From the NCBI GenBank assembly GCA_026967495.1, contig CP114060.1, positions 3,038,001 to 3,102,000 on the forward strand: DNA of 64,000 bases, written 5' to 3'. Under the pieces are notes generated by a model. It saw only the letters and a list, made by a program, of their open reading frames with translations, was not told the DNA's origin and did no database searches. The position numbers and the translations under genes were made by a program. The DNA comes from Rouxiella badensis. GTDB taxonomy: Bacteria > Pseudomonadota > Gammaproteobacteria > Enterobacterales > Enterobacteriaceae. Every line of letters begins with the position of its first letter. Position 1 is the stretch's first letter. Of this stretch, positions 47,974 to 57,672 are shown one piece after another.

Positions 47974-48508
47974 AATAAGCTCCATAATAGTTGAGTAATG
48001 TTTATGCATTGTGGCGTATTACGGCAGGAATATAGTGATACCACTCCTTTGTGACCACGAATTTACTTTACCTTATCTTATTGAATTTGGCTCTATTTTG
48101 GTAAAAAAGTGTAAAATATCTCACTTAAAAAAATAAGACGGAGATTATTCTGAAATATAATAATAAACCAAGTTAAAGAGGGAATTGAAGAGTATATTCC
48201 TAATCATTGTGAGGGATAGAGAAGACATAAGGTAATTTTACTAATGCAATTTCATTACTATTTATATGCCTTAAGTAAATAAGCATTGTGCTGCTTTCTT
48301 AATCGTTTGGCTATTGATTTAGTCAGACTGCCATCTAAATGTAACTTATTTGTAACCGAACGCTGTTTGCAGGGGAGGCTGCGAAATTTCTTTTTTCGTC
48401 CGTATAACGCAGAATCTGCTGTCAGCCTGAGCGCATTCCCCACAAAAAATTCCACATTACCGGTAGAGTAATTTGAACCCCCGAGTTACTGCGCTTAGTG
48501 GAGAAAAC
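47974..48508. other. Divergent spacer between peptide gene D and gabD-like gene
   Basis: About 535 AT-rich bases. It contains the upstream block of gene D and, at its right end, the GTGGAG ribosome site of the semialdehyde dehydrogenase gene. Base composition changes sharply to GC-rich once the dehydrogenase gene starts. Nothing else can be supported. Confidence 0.4.
48062..48124 (-). promoter_or_regulatory. Conserved upstream block of peptide gene D
   Basis: Second copy of the block seen at 46009-46071, also ending 89 bases from the start codon. It contains TATCTTATTGAATTTGGCT and AAAAGTGTAAAAT as read on the plus strand. Identical spacing before two different precursor genes argues for a shared promoter or regulator site rather than chance. 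Confidence 0.6.
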
Positions 48509-49968
48509 ATGCCGCAACTGTCCCTGAAAGAACCCTCTCTTTACCGCCAGCAGGCTTTTATCGCCGGACGCTGGGTGGACGCTCACAGCCATGAAACCCT
48601 CGACGTCGTGAATCCTGCTAATGGGCAGGTGATTGCCAAGGTTCCGGCTATGGACCAACAGGACACCCGTGAGGCCATTCAGGCCGCCGAGGCTATTCGT
48701 CATGAGTTTGCCGAAATACCGGCAGCAGAACGTGCCGGGATGCTGGAGAGATGGTATCAGCTGATCCTCGACCATACTGAAGACCTGGCGATTATTATGA
48801 CCGCCGAGCAGGGTAAATCGCTTGAGGAGGCGCGGGGTGAAGTGCGCTATGGTGCCAGCTTCGTCAAATGGTTTGCCGAAGAGGCAAGGCGCATCTATGG
48901 CGAAACCCTTCCTTCGCCGACGCGCGACCGCCGCATTCTGGTGCTTAAACAGCCGGTGGGTATCGCCGCCGCCATCACGCCATGGAATTTCCCGATTGCG
49001 ATGATTACCCGCAAATGCGCACCCGCGCTGGCAGCGGGTTGCCCGATTATCGTTAAACCCTCCGATCTCACGCCGCTGTCGGCCCTGGCATTGGCTGAGC
49101 TCGCTTCACGGGCCGGTATTCCGGGCGGCGCGTTGCAGATAGTGACCGGTATGCCACAGGGGATTGGGGCAGAGCTGACCGGTAATCCGCTGGTGCGTAA
49201 ACTGTCGTTCACCGGCTCGACGCGCGTCGGACAGCTTCTGATGCGCCAGTGCGCCGACTCGGTAAAACGCCTAAGCTTTGAGCTAGGCGGTAATGCTCCC
49301 TTTATTGTCTTTGACGACGCCGATATCGACTTGGCTATTGCCGGTGTGATGGTAAGCAAATTCCGCAACGGCGGCCAGACCTGCGTTTGTGCCAACCGAA
49401 TTCTGGTACAGCGCGGTATTTATGACCAGTTCGCGGCCCGCCTGGTCGAGGAGACCCGCAGGCTCAAGGTCGGTGACGGGTTTGCCGAAGGCACGCAGAT
49501 TGGCCCTTTGATTAACAAATCGGCGGTAGAGAAGGTCAATCGCCACATTGACGACGCGTTGAGCCAAGGCGCCCGCCTGTTGACGGGGGGATTGCCGAGA
49601 ACGAAGGAAATTTTGCCAAACCCACGGTATTGGCCGACGTGAACGCCAGTATGCTTATTGCTAATGAAGAGACCTTTGGCCCCGTTGCGCCGCTGTTCTG
49701 CTTTGATAATGAACAAGAAGCCATCGATTTAGCCAACGCCACGCCGTTCGGTTTAGCGGCTTATTTCTTTACCGAGAATTTGCGCCGTTCGTGGCGCGTA
49801 GCGGAAAAACTTGAATTCGGAATGGTGGGATTAAATACCGGATCGGTTTCGCTGGAAATAGCGCCATTTGGCGGAATAAAACTTTCCGGAATAGGTCGAG
49901 AAGGGGCGAAAGCGGGAATTGAAGAATATCTTGAAATGAAGTCTTTCCATATTGGCGGCCTTAACTAA
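48509..49968 (+). CDS. gabD: NAD(P)-dependent succinate-semialdehyde dehydrogenase, GabD-like (frameshifted)
   Basis: Aldehyde dehydrogenase of about 486 residues, probably oxidising succinate semialdehyde or a similar omega-semialdehyde. Catalytic C292 is in GGQTCVCAN, whose second Cys (C294) is typical of GabD; the general base is E258 in FELGGNAPF. The frame breaks in the six-G run 49585-49590; one added G joins ARLLTGG to IAENEGNFAKPTVLADV. I start at the ATG at 48509 because GGAG lies seven bases upstream and LYRQQAFIAGRW then aligns with E. coli GabD; a TTG at 48473 has no ribosome site. It is the first gene of the plus-strand catabolic region. Confidence 0.88.
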
Positions 49969-50577
49969 ATCATGACGATTTAACTTCTGCGCATTTTTCA
50001 TTTTACTCCCCAACACGGCGGCTAACTCTTAACGGGTAGCCGCTTTTTAACCTCTTTAAATACCGACCGCAAAATATCGTGGCTTATCAACGTCTCAGCG
50101 CGGGCCGACGCGTCCTTTCTCAGTGCAATCCTATTTTATCTTATAAAATAGCAGGTTAATGAAATTCGCTTCCCGCGTGCCGTTTATTTTGGTGCAAGCG
50201 GAGGCGATAAAATCATTCATTTGGTGCAGCAGGTTATCTTTGGCAGCGGGACAAAAATGCAAAAAACGGATCTGTGAAGTTTTGAGGCTCCTACACGGCA
50301 TAAAACGTTTTTTCGGCTGTGCATACCGCATTTTAAATTTTCCGTAATATGGCACGCTTTATGCTTATAAGTATTTAGCCAGTGATAAAAGTGATGTTCT
50401 TGGCGGTTTTTCCAGGCCGCAAAGTAATAAATTTATCGATAATGACGTTGAGTGGTAAATAAACAGCTTAAATGCGGCTTGGTTAATGTTTGATCGCTCC
50501 GTCATTGGTTAAAAATATTTTCTGCGTCGCCGACGCCGACAAATTTAAGCCCTGTAAATAAGAAGGAATTGTTAATT
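49969..50577. promoter_or_regulatory. Spacer between the two aldehyde dehydrogenase genes
   Basis: About 600 bases. A terminator for the first dehydrogenase gene is at 50018-50048. The rest is AT-rich and probably carries the promoter for the genes from 50578 onward; no operator can be named. AAGGAA at 50563-50568 is the next ribosome site. Confidence 0.4.
50018..50048 (+). terminator. Rho-independent terminator after gabD-like gene
   Basis: GCGGCTA at 50018-50024 pairs with TAGCCGC at 50037-50043, followed by TTTTT. It separates the first dehydrogenase gene from the rest of the catabolic region. Confidence 0.8.
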
Positions 50578-52049
50578 ATGTTGAGTTTTGATCCTGAAAA
50601 AGTGCCTTTACCCGCCGGGCACCTGATTGGTGGCAAAATCCACGTCGGCCACGGCGAGCGCATTAGCGTCAACCGCCCCTCCGACGGACAATTCCTTGGC
50701 GATATCCCGGACGCTGATGCGGCACTGGTCGACCTAGCCGTCACCAACGCTCATCAGTCCTGGCGGGAGAGTGGCTGGGGAACCCGCTCGCCGCGCGAAC
50801 GTGCCAGGGTGTTGCGCCGCTGGGCCGACCTGATAGAGGCCAACGCCGAATCTCTCGGCCGGCTTGAGGCGGTCAGTTCCACGCGCCCAATTTATGACGT
50901 GGTGAATCACGAAATTCCTTTCACCGCCGAGGCGATTCGCTTCTATGCAGAGTGCTGCGACAAATACAGCGGCGACGTACTGCCAACCCGCGACAGCAGC
51001 CTGGGTATGCTGGTGCCTGAACCCTACGGCGTCATTGGCGCTATCACGCCGTGGAACTTCCCGCTGTCGATGGCCTCGTGGAAGCTGGGTCCGGCGCTGG
51101 CGGCAGGCAACGCCGTGGTGCTCAAACCTTCCGAACTGACACCGTTCTCCAGCGTGATGCTGGCCGAGCTGGCGATAGAGGCCGGTTTGCCAGCAGGCGT
51201 GCTGAATATTGTGCAGGGCCGCGGGGTGAGCTGCGGCAGCGCGTTGGTCAACCATCCGTTGGTCCGCAAGGTGTCTTTTACCGGTTCTACGGCGACCGGC
51301 GCACAGATTATGAGCCAGGCGGCGCTCAACGGCATGAAGCCGGTCACCCTAGAACTGGGCGGTAAAAGCCCACAGCTGGTGTTTGACGACGCCGGTGACC
51401 TCGAGACGGTGGCGGCGCGTATCTTCCGCGGTTTTACCGCTAACGGTGGGCAGGCCTGCGTGGCCGGAACCCGGTTAGTGGTGCAGTCCGGCATCGCCGA
51501 GGCGCTGACAGGCAAGCTGATTGAACTCTGTGAAAGCGTCGAGCCGGGGAATACCTGGCAAAGCGCCTGCCGCTACGCGCCTATTATCGACGCGCGTCAG
51601 GCGAAGAAGATTCAGTCCATCGTACAGACCGCCATTGACGAAGGAGCGCAGCTGCTGGCCGGGGGGAATTCTTCCCGGATACCCAACAGGGCTACTTCTT
51701 TAAACCGACGCTGCTGGCGGGCGTCGGCGCAGACTCTGCGGCCGTGCAGGAAGAGATCTTTGGTCCGGTGTTGACCATCCAGACCTTTGACTCCGAAGAG
51801 CAGGGGCTGGCGCTGGCCAGTCACCCGCTCTACGGTCTGGCGGCGGGCGTGCATACCCTCAATATCGAACGCGCGATGCGCGCCATGCGCCGCCTCGCAG
51901 CGGGGACCGTGTGGATCAACCGCTACGGGCGCTCGGGCGATTTTATTATCCCGACCGGCGGCTTTAACGGCTCCGGCATCGGCAAAGACCTTGGCCGTCA
52001 GGCGTTCGAAGCCTGTCTGCGTTACAAAAGCGTACTGATTGATTTTTAA
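50578..52049 (+). CDS. NAD-dependent aldehyde dehydrogenase (frameshifted)
   Basis: A second aldehyde dehydrogenase of about 490 residues, only distantly like its neighbour at 48509. Catalytic C294 is in GGQACVAGT and the base is E259 in LELGGKSPQ. The frame breaks in the six-G run 51661-51666; one added G joins AQLLAGG to EFFPDTQQGYFFKPTLLAG. The ATG at 50578 has AAGGAA nine bases upstream. It starts the main cluster of HAD protein, oxidase and peptide importer, so it probably oxidises the aldehyde made by the amine oxidase at 52841. The exact aldehyde is not known. Confidence 0.87.
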
Positions 52050-52100
52050 AACTTTCCACTACCTGTCACACGACGAAAACTATCGGAGAAGGGGATTATC

Positions 52101-52769
52101 ATGGCGGTATTCAAACCTAAGTTTATTACTTTCGACTGCTACGGCACGCTGATTAACTTCGACATGGCCGGTGCGGCGAGCGCAATTTTTGCCGACCGCG
52201 TCAGTGCTGAAGAGATGTTGGCTTTTACCACCGACTTCGCACGTTACCGTATGGACGAAGTACTGGGCGCGTGGAAACCTTATCCCGACGTGGTGTGTCA
52301 GGCGATCGCCCGCACCTGCAAGAAATGGGGCGTGGAATATAAAGACAGCGACGGTGCCGGTATTATGGAGGCCTGTGCGACTTGAGGCTCGCATCCTGAC
52401 GTGCCTGCCGGTCTGGCAAAGGTTGCCGAGGCGTTTCCTCTGGTGCTGCTCTCCAACACCATGAATGACCTGATTACCCACCACGTGCCGCGTCTCGGCG
52501 CACCGATTCATCGCGTCTTTACCGCCGAGCAGGCGCAGTCCTACAAGCCAAGAATGCGCGGTTTCGAATACATGCTCGACGAGCTAGGCTGTGGTCCTGA
52601 AGACATTCTGCACGTCTCCTCAAGCCTGCGTTACGACCTGATGACCTGCCATGACATGGGCATCAAAAACAAAGTCTGGGTTAATCGTGGTCATGATCCT
52701 GCCAACCCTGCCTACGGCTACACCGAGATTAAAGACATCGGCGGTCTGCCGGGCGTGGTAGGGCTGTAA
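52101..52769 (+). CDS. HAD-superfamily hydrolase, haloacid dehalogenase type II-like, with in-frame TGA
   Basis: A 222-codon HAD protein. Motif I is FITFDCYGTL (nucleophile D12), motif II is LLSNTM, the Lys is in SYKPRMRGF and motif III is VSSSLRYDLMTCHDMG. Unlike the other damaged genes here, the frame does not shift: codon 95 is TGA (52383-52385) between CAT and GSHPDVPAG, where relatives tend to have Trp (TGG). A single G-to-A change explains it, either a real nonsense mutation or a base error. GGAGAAGG lies upstream of the ATG. It is between the aldehyde dehydrogenase and oxidase genes, which suggests a phosphatase or dehalogenase step in the same pathway. Confidence 0.8.
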
Positions 52770-52840
52770 GTCACGTCACCGTGGCAAAAGGCATGCACTA
52801 AACGGCGTGCGGTCAGGAACACATAGGATGAGGCACAGGC

Positions 52841-54118
52841 ATGAAACTTGAATCATTTTGGCAGGCTACGGCGCCGACGTTTACCGGCGCAGCCAGCGGG
52901 GAACTCCCGGCGAAGGCGGATGTTGTGGTGGTCGGCGGCGGTTTTACCGGCCTGTCCGCGGCCTATAATCTGGCGCTGGCCGGTGTTGACGTCGTGGTGC
53001 TTGAAGCGGGCGACGTTTTGAGTCAGGCGTCCGGTCGTAACGGCGGGCACTGCAACACCGGGGTATCACAAAACTTTGCCTCATTGGTTGAAAGTCTCGG
53101 TCTGGAGCAGGCATCCATCTATTACCACGCCTACACCGAGGCGGTAGATTACGTGCAGTCGATTGTCAGAGACGAGGCAATTGACTGCGATTTTATCCGC
53201 ACCGGCAAACTCAAGCTGGCGAGTAAGGCCAAGCATTTCCCTTCTCTAGTGAAAACCTACGAGCTGCTCAAACGCACCGTAGACAGCAACGTCGAGCTGA
53301 TTGATGCCAGCCATATTCGCGACGAAGTGGGTTCTGACGCCTTCCACGGTGGGCTGTTGCAAAAGGGCGGCGGTCAGATGCACATGGGCAAGTTTGGCAT
53401 CGGTCTGGCTCAGGCGGCGGCCGAAAAGGGCGCGGCTATTTATCCGCAGACCCCGGTCACCGGCTTACAGCAGATTGACGGGCACCGCTATCGCGTTAGC
53501 ACCTCGCGCGGCGACATCGACGCCGGACGCGTATTACTGGCGACAGGCACCTCCGACAAGGGGCCGTTCTCATGGTTCCAGCGCCGTATCGTGCCGGTGG
53601 GCAGTTTTATCATTGCCACCGAACCGCTGGCACCCGCCAAACTTCAGGCGGCGCTTATCAACAACCGTACCTATGTTACCTCCTTGAATATCGGGAATTA
53701 TTTCCGCACCACCGCCGATAACCGACTGATTTTCGGCGGCCGTGCGCGGTTTGCGATTAGCAACCCGACCTCCGATGCCCGCAGCGGCGGCGTATTGCGC
53801 ACGGGGCTGGGCGAGCTGTTCCCGTCGTTGGCCAATGCCAATATCGACTACTGCTGGGGTGGCCTGGTCGACATGACCGCCGATCGCCTGCCGCGCGCCG
53901 GTGAGCATGAGGGGCTGTTTTACTCAATGGGCTACAGCGGCCACGGCACGCAGATGTCGGTGTACATGGGCAAGGTGATGGCGGCGTTGGTGACCGGCAA
54001 ACCGGTAAGCAATCCGTGGCAGCGCAGCAACTGGGCGGCGATGCCGGGATACTTTGGCAAGCCTTGGTTCCTGCCAGTGGCGGGCCTGTATTACAAAGCC
54101 AAAGACAAGGTGTCTTGA
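52841..54118 (+). CDS. FAD-dependent amine oxidoreductase, PuuB/DAO type
   Basis: Flavin oxidase of 425 residues in the DadA/PuuB family. The FAD-binding site is VVGGGFTGLSAAYNLA (from 30), with E55 at the end of the second strand. ASGRNGGHCNTG (64-73) is the block typical of PuuB-like gamma-glutamylputrescine oxidases. C-terminal YSMGYSGHGTQMSVYMGK closes the FAD site. It probably oxidises an amine or N-substituted amino acid to an aldehyde or keto product, with the aldehyde dehydrogenase upstream as the next step. It precedes the peptide-importer genes in the same orientation with an 85-base gap. Confidence 0.88.
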   Translation: MKLESFWQATAPTFTGAASGELPAKADVVVVGGGFTGLSAAYNLALAGVDVVVLEAGDVLSQASGRNGGHCNTGVSQNFASLVESLGLEQASIYYHAYTEAVDYVQSIVRDEAIDCDFIRTGKLKLASKAKHFPSLVKTYELLKRTVDSNVELIDASHIRDEVGSDAFHGGLLQKGGGQMHMGKFGIGLAQAAAEKGAAIYPQTPVTGLQQIDGHRYRVSTSRGDIDAGRVLLATGTSDKGPFSWFQRRIVPVGSFIIATEPLAPAKLQAALINNRTYVTSLNIGNYFRTTADNRLIFGGRARFAISNPTSDARSGGVLRTGLGELFPSLANANIDYCWGGLVDMTADRLPRAGEHEGLFYSMGYSGHGTQMSVYMGKVMAALVTGKPVSNPWQRSNWAAMPGYFGKPWFLPVAGLYYKAKDKVS

Positions 54119-54203
54119 GTCGGCGGCACACAGCAATGCACTGGATTTTCTTGATCAAAAACAACAGCTTTTTTCGGTAAATACCGCATTCGGGGAGATT
54201 TCA

Positions 54204-55810
54204 ATGAGTAAATTTCGTAAAGAATCAGGTCCAGCAACACCGAAGTCTGCTTCAAATTTTTCTGAGATCAATATCTCGCGCCGCGGCATGATGAAAATGT
54301 TCTCCGCCGGGGCGGCGCTCAGCACCGGCATCATCAGCCTGCCAAACGGAGCCTGGGCCGCCGAGGCCACGCCGGTCAAGGGCGGTAAACTGCGCGCCGC
54401 GGCCGCTAACTCCTCGGCCGCCGACACCATGGATCCCGCCAAGGCCAACAACAGCGGCGACTACATGCGGCAATATATGTTCTACAGTGGCCTGACTGAG
54501 CTGGACAGCAAACTTATCCCGCAGATGGGACTGGCCGAGTCGATTAGCAGCAGTGACGGTGTCACGTGGAGCATCAAGCTGCGTCAGGGCGTCACCTTCC
54601 ACGACGGCAAGTCGCTTAACGCACAGGACGTGGTGTTCTCGCTGTCGCGCCATAAAGACCCTGCCGTGGCCTCGACCGCGATTTCACTCGCCAAACAGTT
54701 TGCCAGCATCAAGGCCGTCGGCCTGATGGAAGTGGAACTGGTACTCGAGCAGGCAAACTTTGACCTGCCGTCTATCCTCGGCACGCCAGCGTTTCTTATC
54801 CTGCAGGACGGCACCAAAGATTTCAGCAAGGCTGTCGGCACCGGCCCCTATGTCTGTAAAGAGTTTACCCCGGGAAATCGCACCCTCGGTGAGCGCAACA
54901 AAAACTTCTGGAAACCCGGCCTGCCGCACCTCGACGAGGTTGAGCTGCTGGGCGTGACCGACCAGGCGGCGCGCGTCAATGCGTTGCTGTCCGGTGAGCT
55001 GCACTTCGTCTCGACCATCAGTTCGCGCGACGTAAAGCGTATCAACGGCTCGGGATCCTGCTCGGTATTGGAGAGCAAGTCCGGCATGTACAGCGACCTC
55101 ATTCTGCGTCAGGACGCACCGGTCACCGGCAATCCGGACTTTGTGCTGGCGATGAAATATTTGCAGCCGCGCGAACTGCTGCTTAAAACGGCGCTTCAGG
55201 GGTTTGGCACGGTGGCCAATGACCATCCGGTTCCACCTTGGCATCCGTATTTCAATAAAGACCTGCCGCAGCGGCCTAATGATCTCGACAAAGCGAAGTT
55301 TTATCTCAAGAAGTCCGGGTTAGTGAAGCCGAGCCTAGAAATCGTCACCACCGATAATATCGAAGGTGCGATGGAGGGGCGCAGTTCCTGCAACAGCTCG
55401 GCGCACAGGTCGGAATGAACCTCAAGGTGCGTCGTGTTCCCTACGACGGTTACTGGTCGCAGCACTGGATGAAGCATCCTATTTCATACGGCTCGGTCAA
55501 CCCCCGCCCGACGCTGGACCTGCTGTTCAGCCAGTTCTACAAGTCAGACGCCCCCTGGAACGAGTCCGGCTGGAAAAACCCGCAGTTCGACCAACTGGTG
55601 ACTGCGGCACGCGGTGAACGAGATCAGGCCAGGCGCAAGCAGATGTATGGCGATATGCAGGCGCTAGTCTATGACCACTGCGGCACCATTATCCCGCTGT
55701 TTATCAGTTCGTTAGACGGCTACAGCAACAAGGTTAAAGGGGTGGAGTCTTATCCCTCCGGCATGATGATGGGCTATCGCTTCAGTGAGTTCGTCTGGTT
55801 GGCATCCTAA
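54204..55810 (+). CDS. Peptide/opine ABC transporter, Tat-exported solute-binding protein (frameshifted)
   Basis: Family 5 solute-binding protein of about 535 residues. A twin-arginine motif (SRRGMM in INISRRGMMKMFS) precedes a hydrophobic stretch ending GAWA, so Tat export is predicted, as for the paralogue at 19431-21017. The frame breaks in GGGG 55376-55379; one added G joins NIEGAMEG to AQFLQQLGAQVGMNLKVR. GGGGAG lies seven bases before the ATG at 54204. It is the first of four importer genes. Neighbouring oxidases and an amidohydrolase suggest a modified amino acid or small peptide as cargo, which is inference. Confidence 0.88.
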
Positions 55811-55823
55811 TCTGGAGGCAGTT

Positions 55824-56777
55824 ATGAATCAGCTTATCCTGTTACTTATTCTTCGTCGTATTGGTTCGGGCATTTTGACGCTGTTTATCGTCTCGGCGCT
55901 GGTCTTTATCATTACCAGCATGCTGCCGGGCGATGCGGCGCAGCAGCTGCTGGGGCAGGCGGCCACGCCGGAAACGGTCGCGGCACTGCGTGAGCAACTG
56001 GGCCTGAATCTGCCGATTTGGCAACGCTATTTCGAATGGCTGGGCGGCATGCTGCACGGCGATTTCGGCAAGTCGTTCGCCAACGGTTTACCGGTCGCAA
56101 AAATGGTCGCCCAGCGTATTCCCGCCACCTTCGAGCTGGCCGGGATTACCACGCTGGTGTCGGTGCCGCTGGCGGTAATCATCGGAATTACGGCGGCGAT
56201 GAAACGGGGTTCGCTGATTGACCGCATGCTGGTGGTGGGCACTATGTCGGTGGTGGCCGTCCCTGAGTTTTTGGTGGCGACCGTCTCCGTTATGGTGTTT
56301 GCGGTGCATCTGCACTGGTTCCCGGCGATGTCGCTGGGTTCCACCAATCAGAATTTTCTGGGCTACCTGCAGGCGTACGCACTGCCGGTCTTTACCCTCT
56401 GCTGCGTGCTGGTGGCACAGATGGCGCGCATGACGCGCTCTGCCATCATCAACCAGCTCGACAGTTCCTATCTTGAAATGACCCTGCTGAAAGGCGTGCG
56501 TCCGCTGCGCGCCGTGCTGCGTCACGCATTGCCCAACGCGGTCGGGCCGATTGCCAATGCCATCTCACTGAGCCTGTCTTATTTGTTTGGTGGGGTGATT
56601 ATTATCGAAACTATCTTCAGTTATCCGGGCCTGGCGAGCCAAATGGTCGATGCCGTGAGCAATCGCGACCTGCCTATTGTGCAGCTGTGCGTGATGCTGT
56701 TCAGCGGCTGCTATCTGCTGCTACTGCTGCTGGCCGATATCGCCACCATTGCCTTCAATCCGAAGCTGAAACAATAA
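55824..56777 (+). CDS. Peptide ABC transporter permease, DppB type
   Basis: Inner-membrane permease of 317 residues with six predicted helices. ITSMLPGDAAQQLLGQAATP near the N-terminus and the EAA loop YLEMTLLKGVRPLRAVLRHA define the DppB/OppB type. The ATG at 55824 follows a GGAGG ribosome site; an ATG at 55785 inside the previous gene is in frame but unlikely. It is closely similar to the permease at 18484-19434. Confidence 0.92.
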   Translation: MNQLILLLILRRIGSGILTLFIVSALVFIITSMLPGDAAQQLLGQAATPETVAALREQLGLNLPIWQRYFEWLGGMLHGDFGKSFANGLPVAKMVAQRIPATFELAGITTLVSVPLAVIIGITAAMKRGSLIDRMLVVGTMSVVAVPEFLVATVSVMVFAVHLHWFPAMSLGSTNQNFLGYLQAYALPVFTLCCVLVAQMARMTRSAIINQLDSSYLEMTLLKGVRPLRAVLRHALPNAVGPIANAISLSLSYLFGGVIIIETIFSYPGLASQMVDAVSNRDLPIVQLCVMLFSGCYLLLLLLADIATIAFNPKLKQ

Positions 56778-56802
56778 GTGACTTTCCAGAGGGGACTCAG
56801 TG

Positions 56803-57672
56803 ATGCGTAAAACAGTTGTGGTGTTAAAAACGGCGCTGAACTTCTGGCGTTCGTTATCCAACGCCGGGCGAATCGGTCTGGTGATTACCCTGTTCTGGCT
56901 GTGCATGGCGCTGTTGGGTGGCTGGCTGGCCCCCTACAGCGTGGAGGACATTGCGGGCGGCGGCATCAACGAAGGCTTCAGCCGCGCCTTCCTGCTCGGT
57001 ACTGACTACCTCGGACGCGACATGCTGACCCGCGTTCTTTATGGCGCACGCTATTCGATTGGCCTGGCGCTGTCGGCCGCCATTCTGGCCAGCGTCTGCG
57101 GCACGTTGCTGGCGCTGCTGGCGGCGATGTCCGGCAAGTGGCTGGAAGAGCTGCTGGGCCGTATCAACGACGCCCTGTTGATTATGCCGGGGAAAATTAT
57201 GGCGCTGCTGATGGTGGCAGTATTTGGTTCCTCGCTGCCGATGCTGATTCTGACGGCGGTTATCACTTATTGGCCGGGTGCCTACCGTATCGCCTACGCC
57301 ATGGCCTCGAACCTGCGTTCGATGGACTACGTGCAGGCCGCGCATCTGAGGGGTGAAAGCAAACTCTATATCGCATTAACCGACGTGCTGCCGAACATGC
57401 TGCATCCGATGCTGACAGATTTTGGCCTGCGCTTCGTCTACATTGTGTTGCTGCTCAGCGGCCTGAGCTTTCTCGGGCTGGGCGTGCAGCCGCCTTACGC
57501 TGACTGGGGCACGCTGGTGCATGAAAACCTTCAGGCATTGTTTGATGGCTCTCCGGCGGTGTTGGTACCGGCGGTGGCGATTGCCAGCCTGACCATTGGC
57601 GTGAATCTGTTTATCGACAGCCTGCAAACGCGTCGCGTGATTAGACTCGAACTGGAAGAGGAGGCGGCATGA
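56803..57672 (+). CDS. Peptide ABC transporter permease, DppC type
   Basis: Inner-membrane permease of 289 residues. LLGTDYLGRDMLTRVLYGAR is the DppC/OppC signature, the EAA loop is YVQAAHLRGESKLYIALTD, and LGLGVQPPYADWGTLVHEN lies near the end. AGGGG is eight bases before the ATG at 56803; a GTG at 56800 is in frame. Its stop overlaps the start of the double ATPase by four bases. Confidence 0.92.
   Translation: MRKTVVVLKTALNFWRSLSNAGRIGLVITLFWLCMALLGGWLAPYSVEDIAGGGINEGFSRAFLLGTDYLGRDMLTRVLYGARYSIGLALSAAILASVCGTLLALLAAMSGKWLEELLGRINDALLIMPGKIMALLMVAVFGSSLPMLILTAVITYWPGAYRIAYAMASNLRSMDYVQAAHLRGESKLYIALTDVLPNMLHPMLTDFGLRFVYIVLLLSGLSFLGLGVQPPYADWGTLVHENLQALFDGSPAVLVPAVAIASLTIGVNLFIDSLQTRRVIRLELEEEAA

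Noticed and set aside
48258..48455. A 65-codon minus-strand frame upstream of peptide gene D
   Set aside because: No ribosome site and a random-looking basic product; may be chance in an AT-rich spacer.
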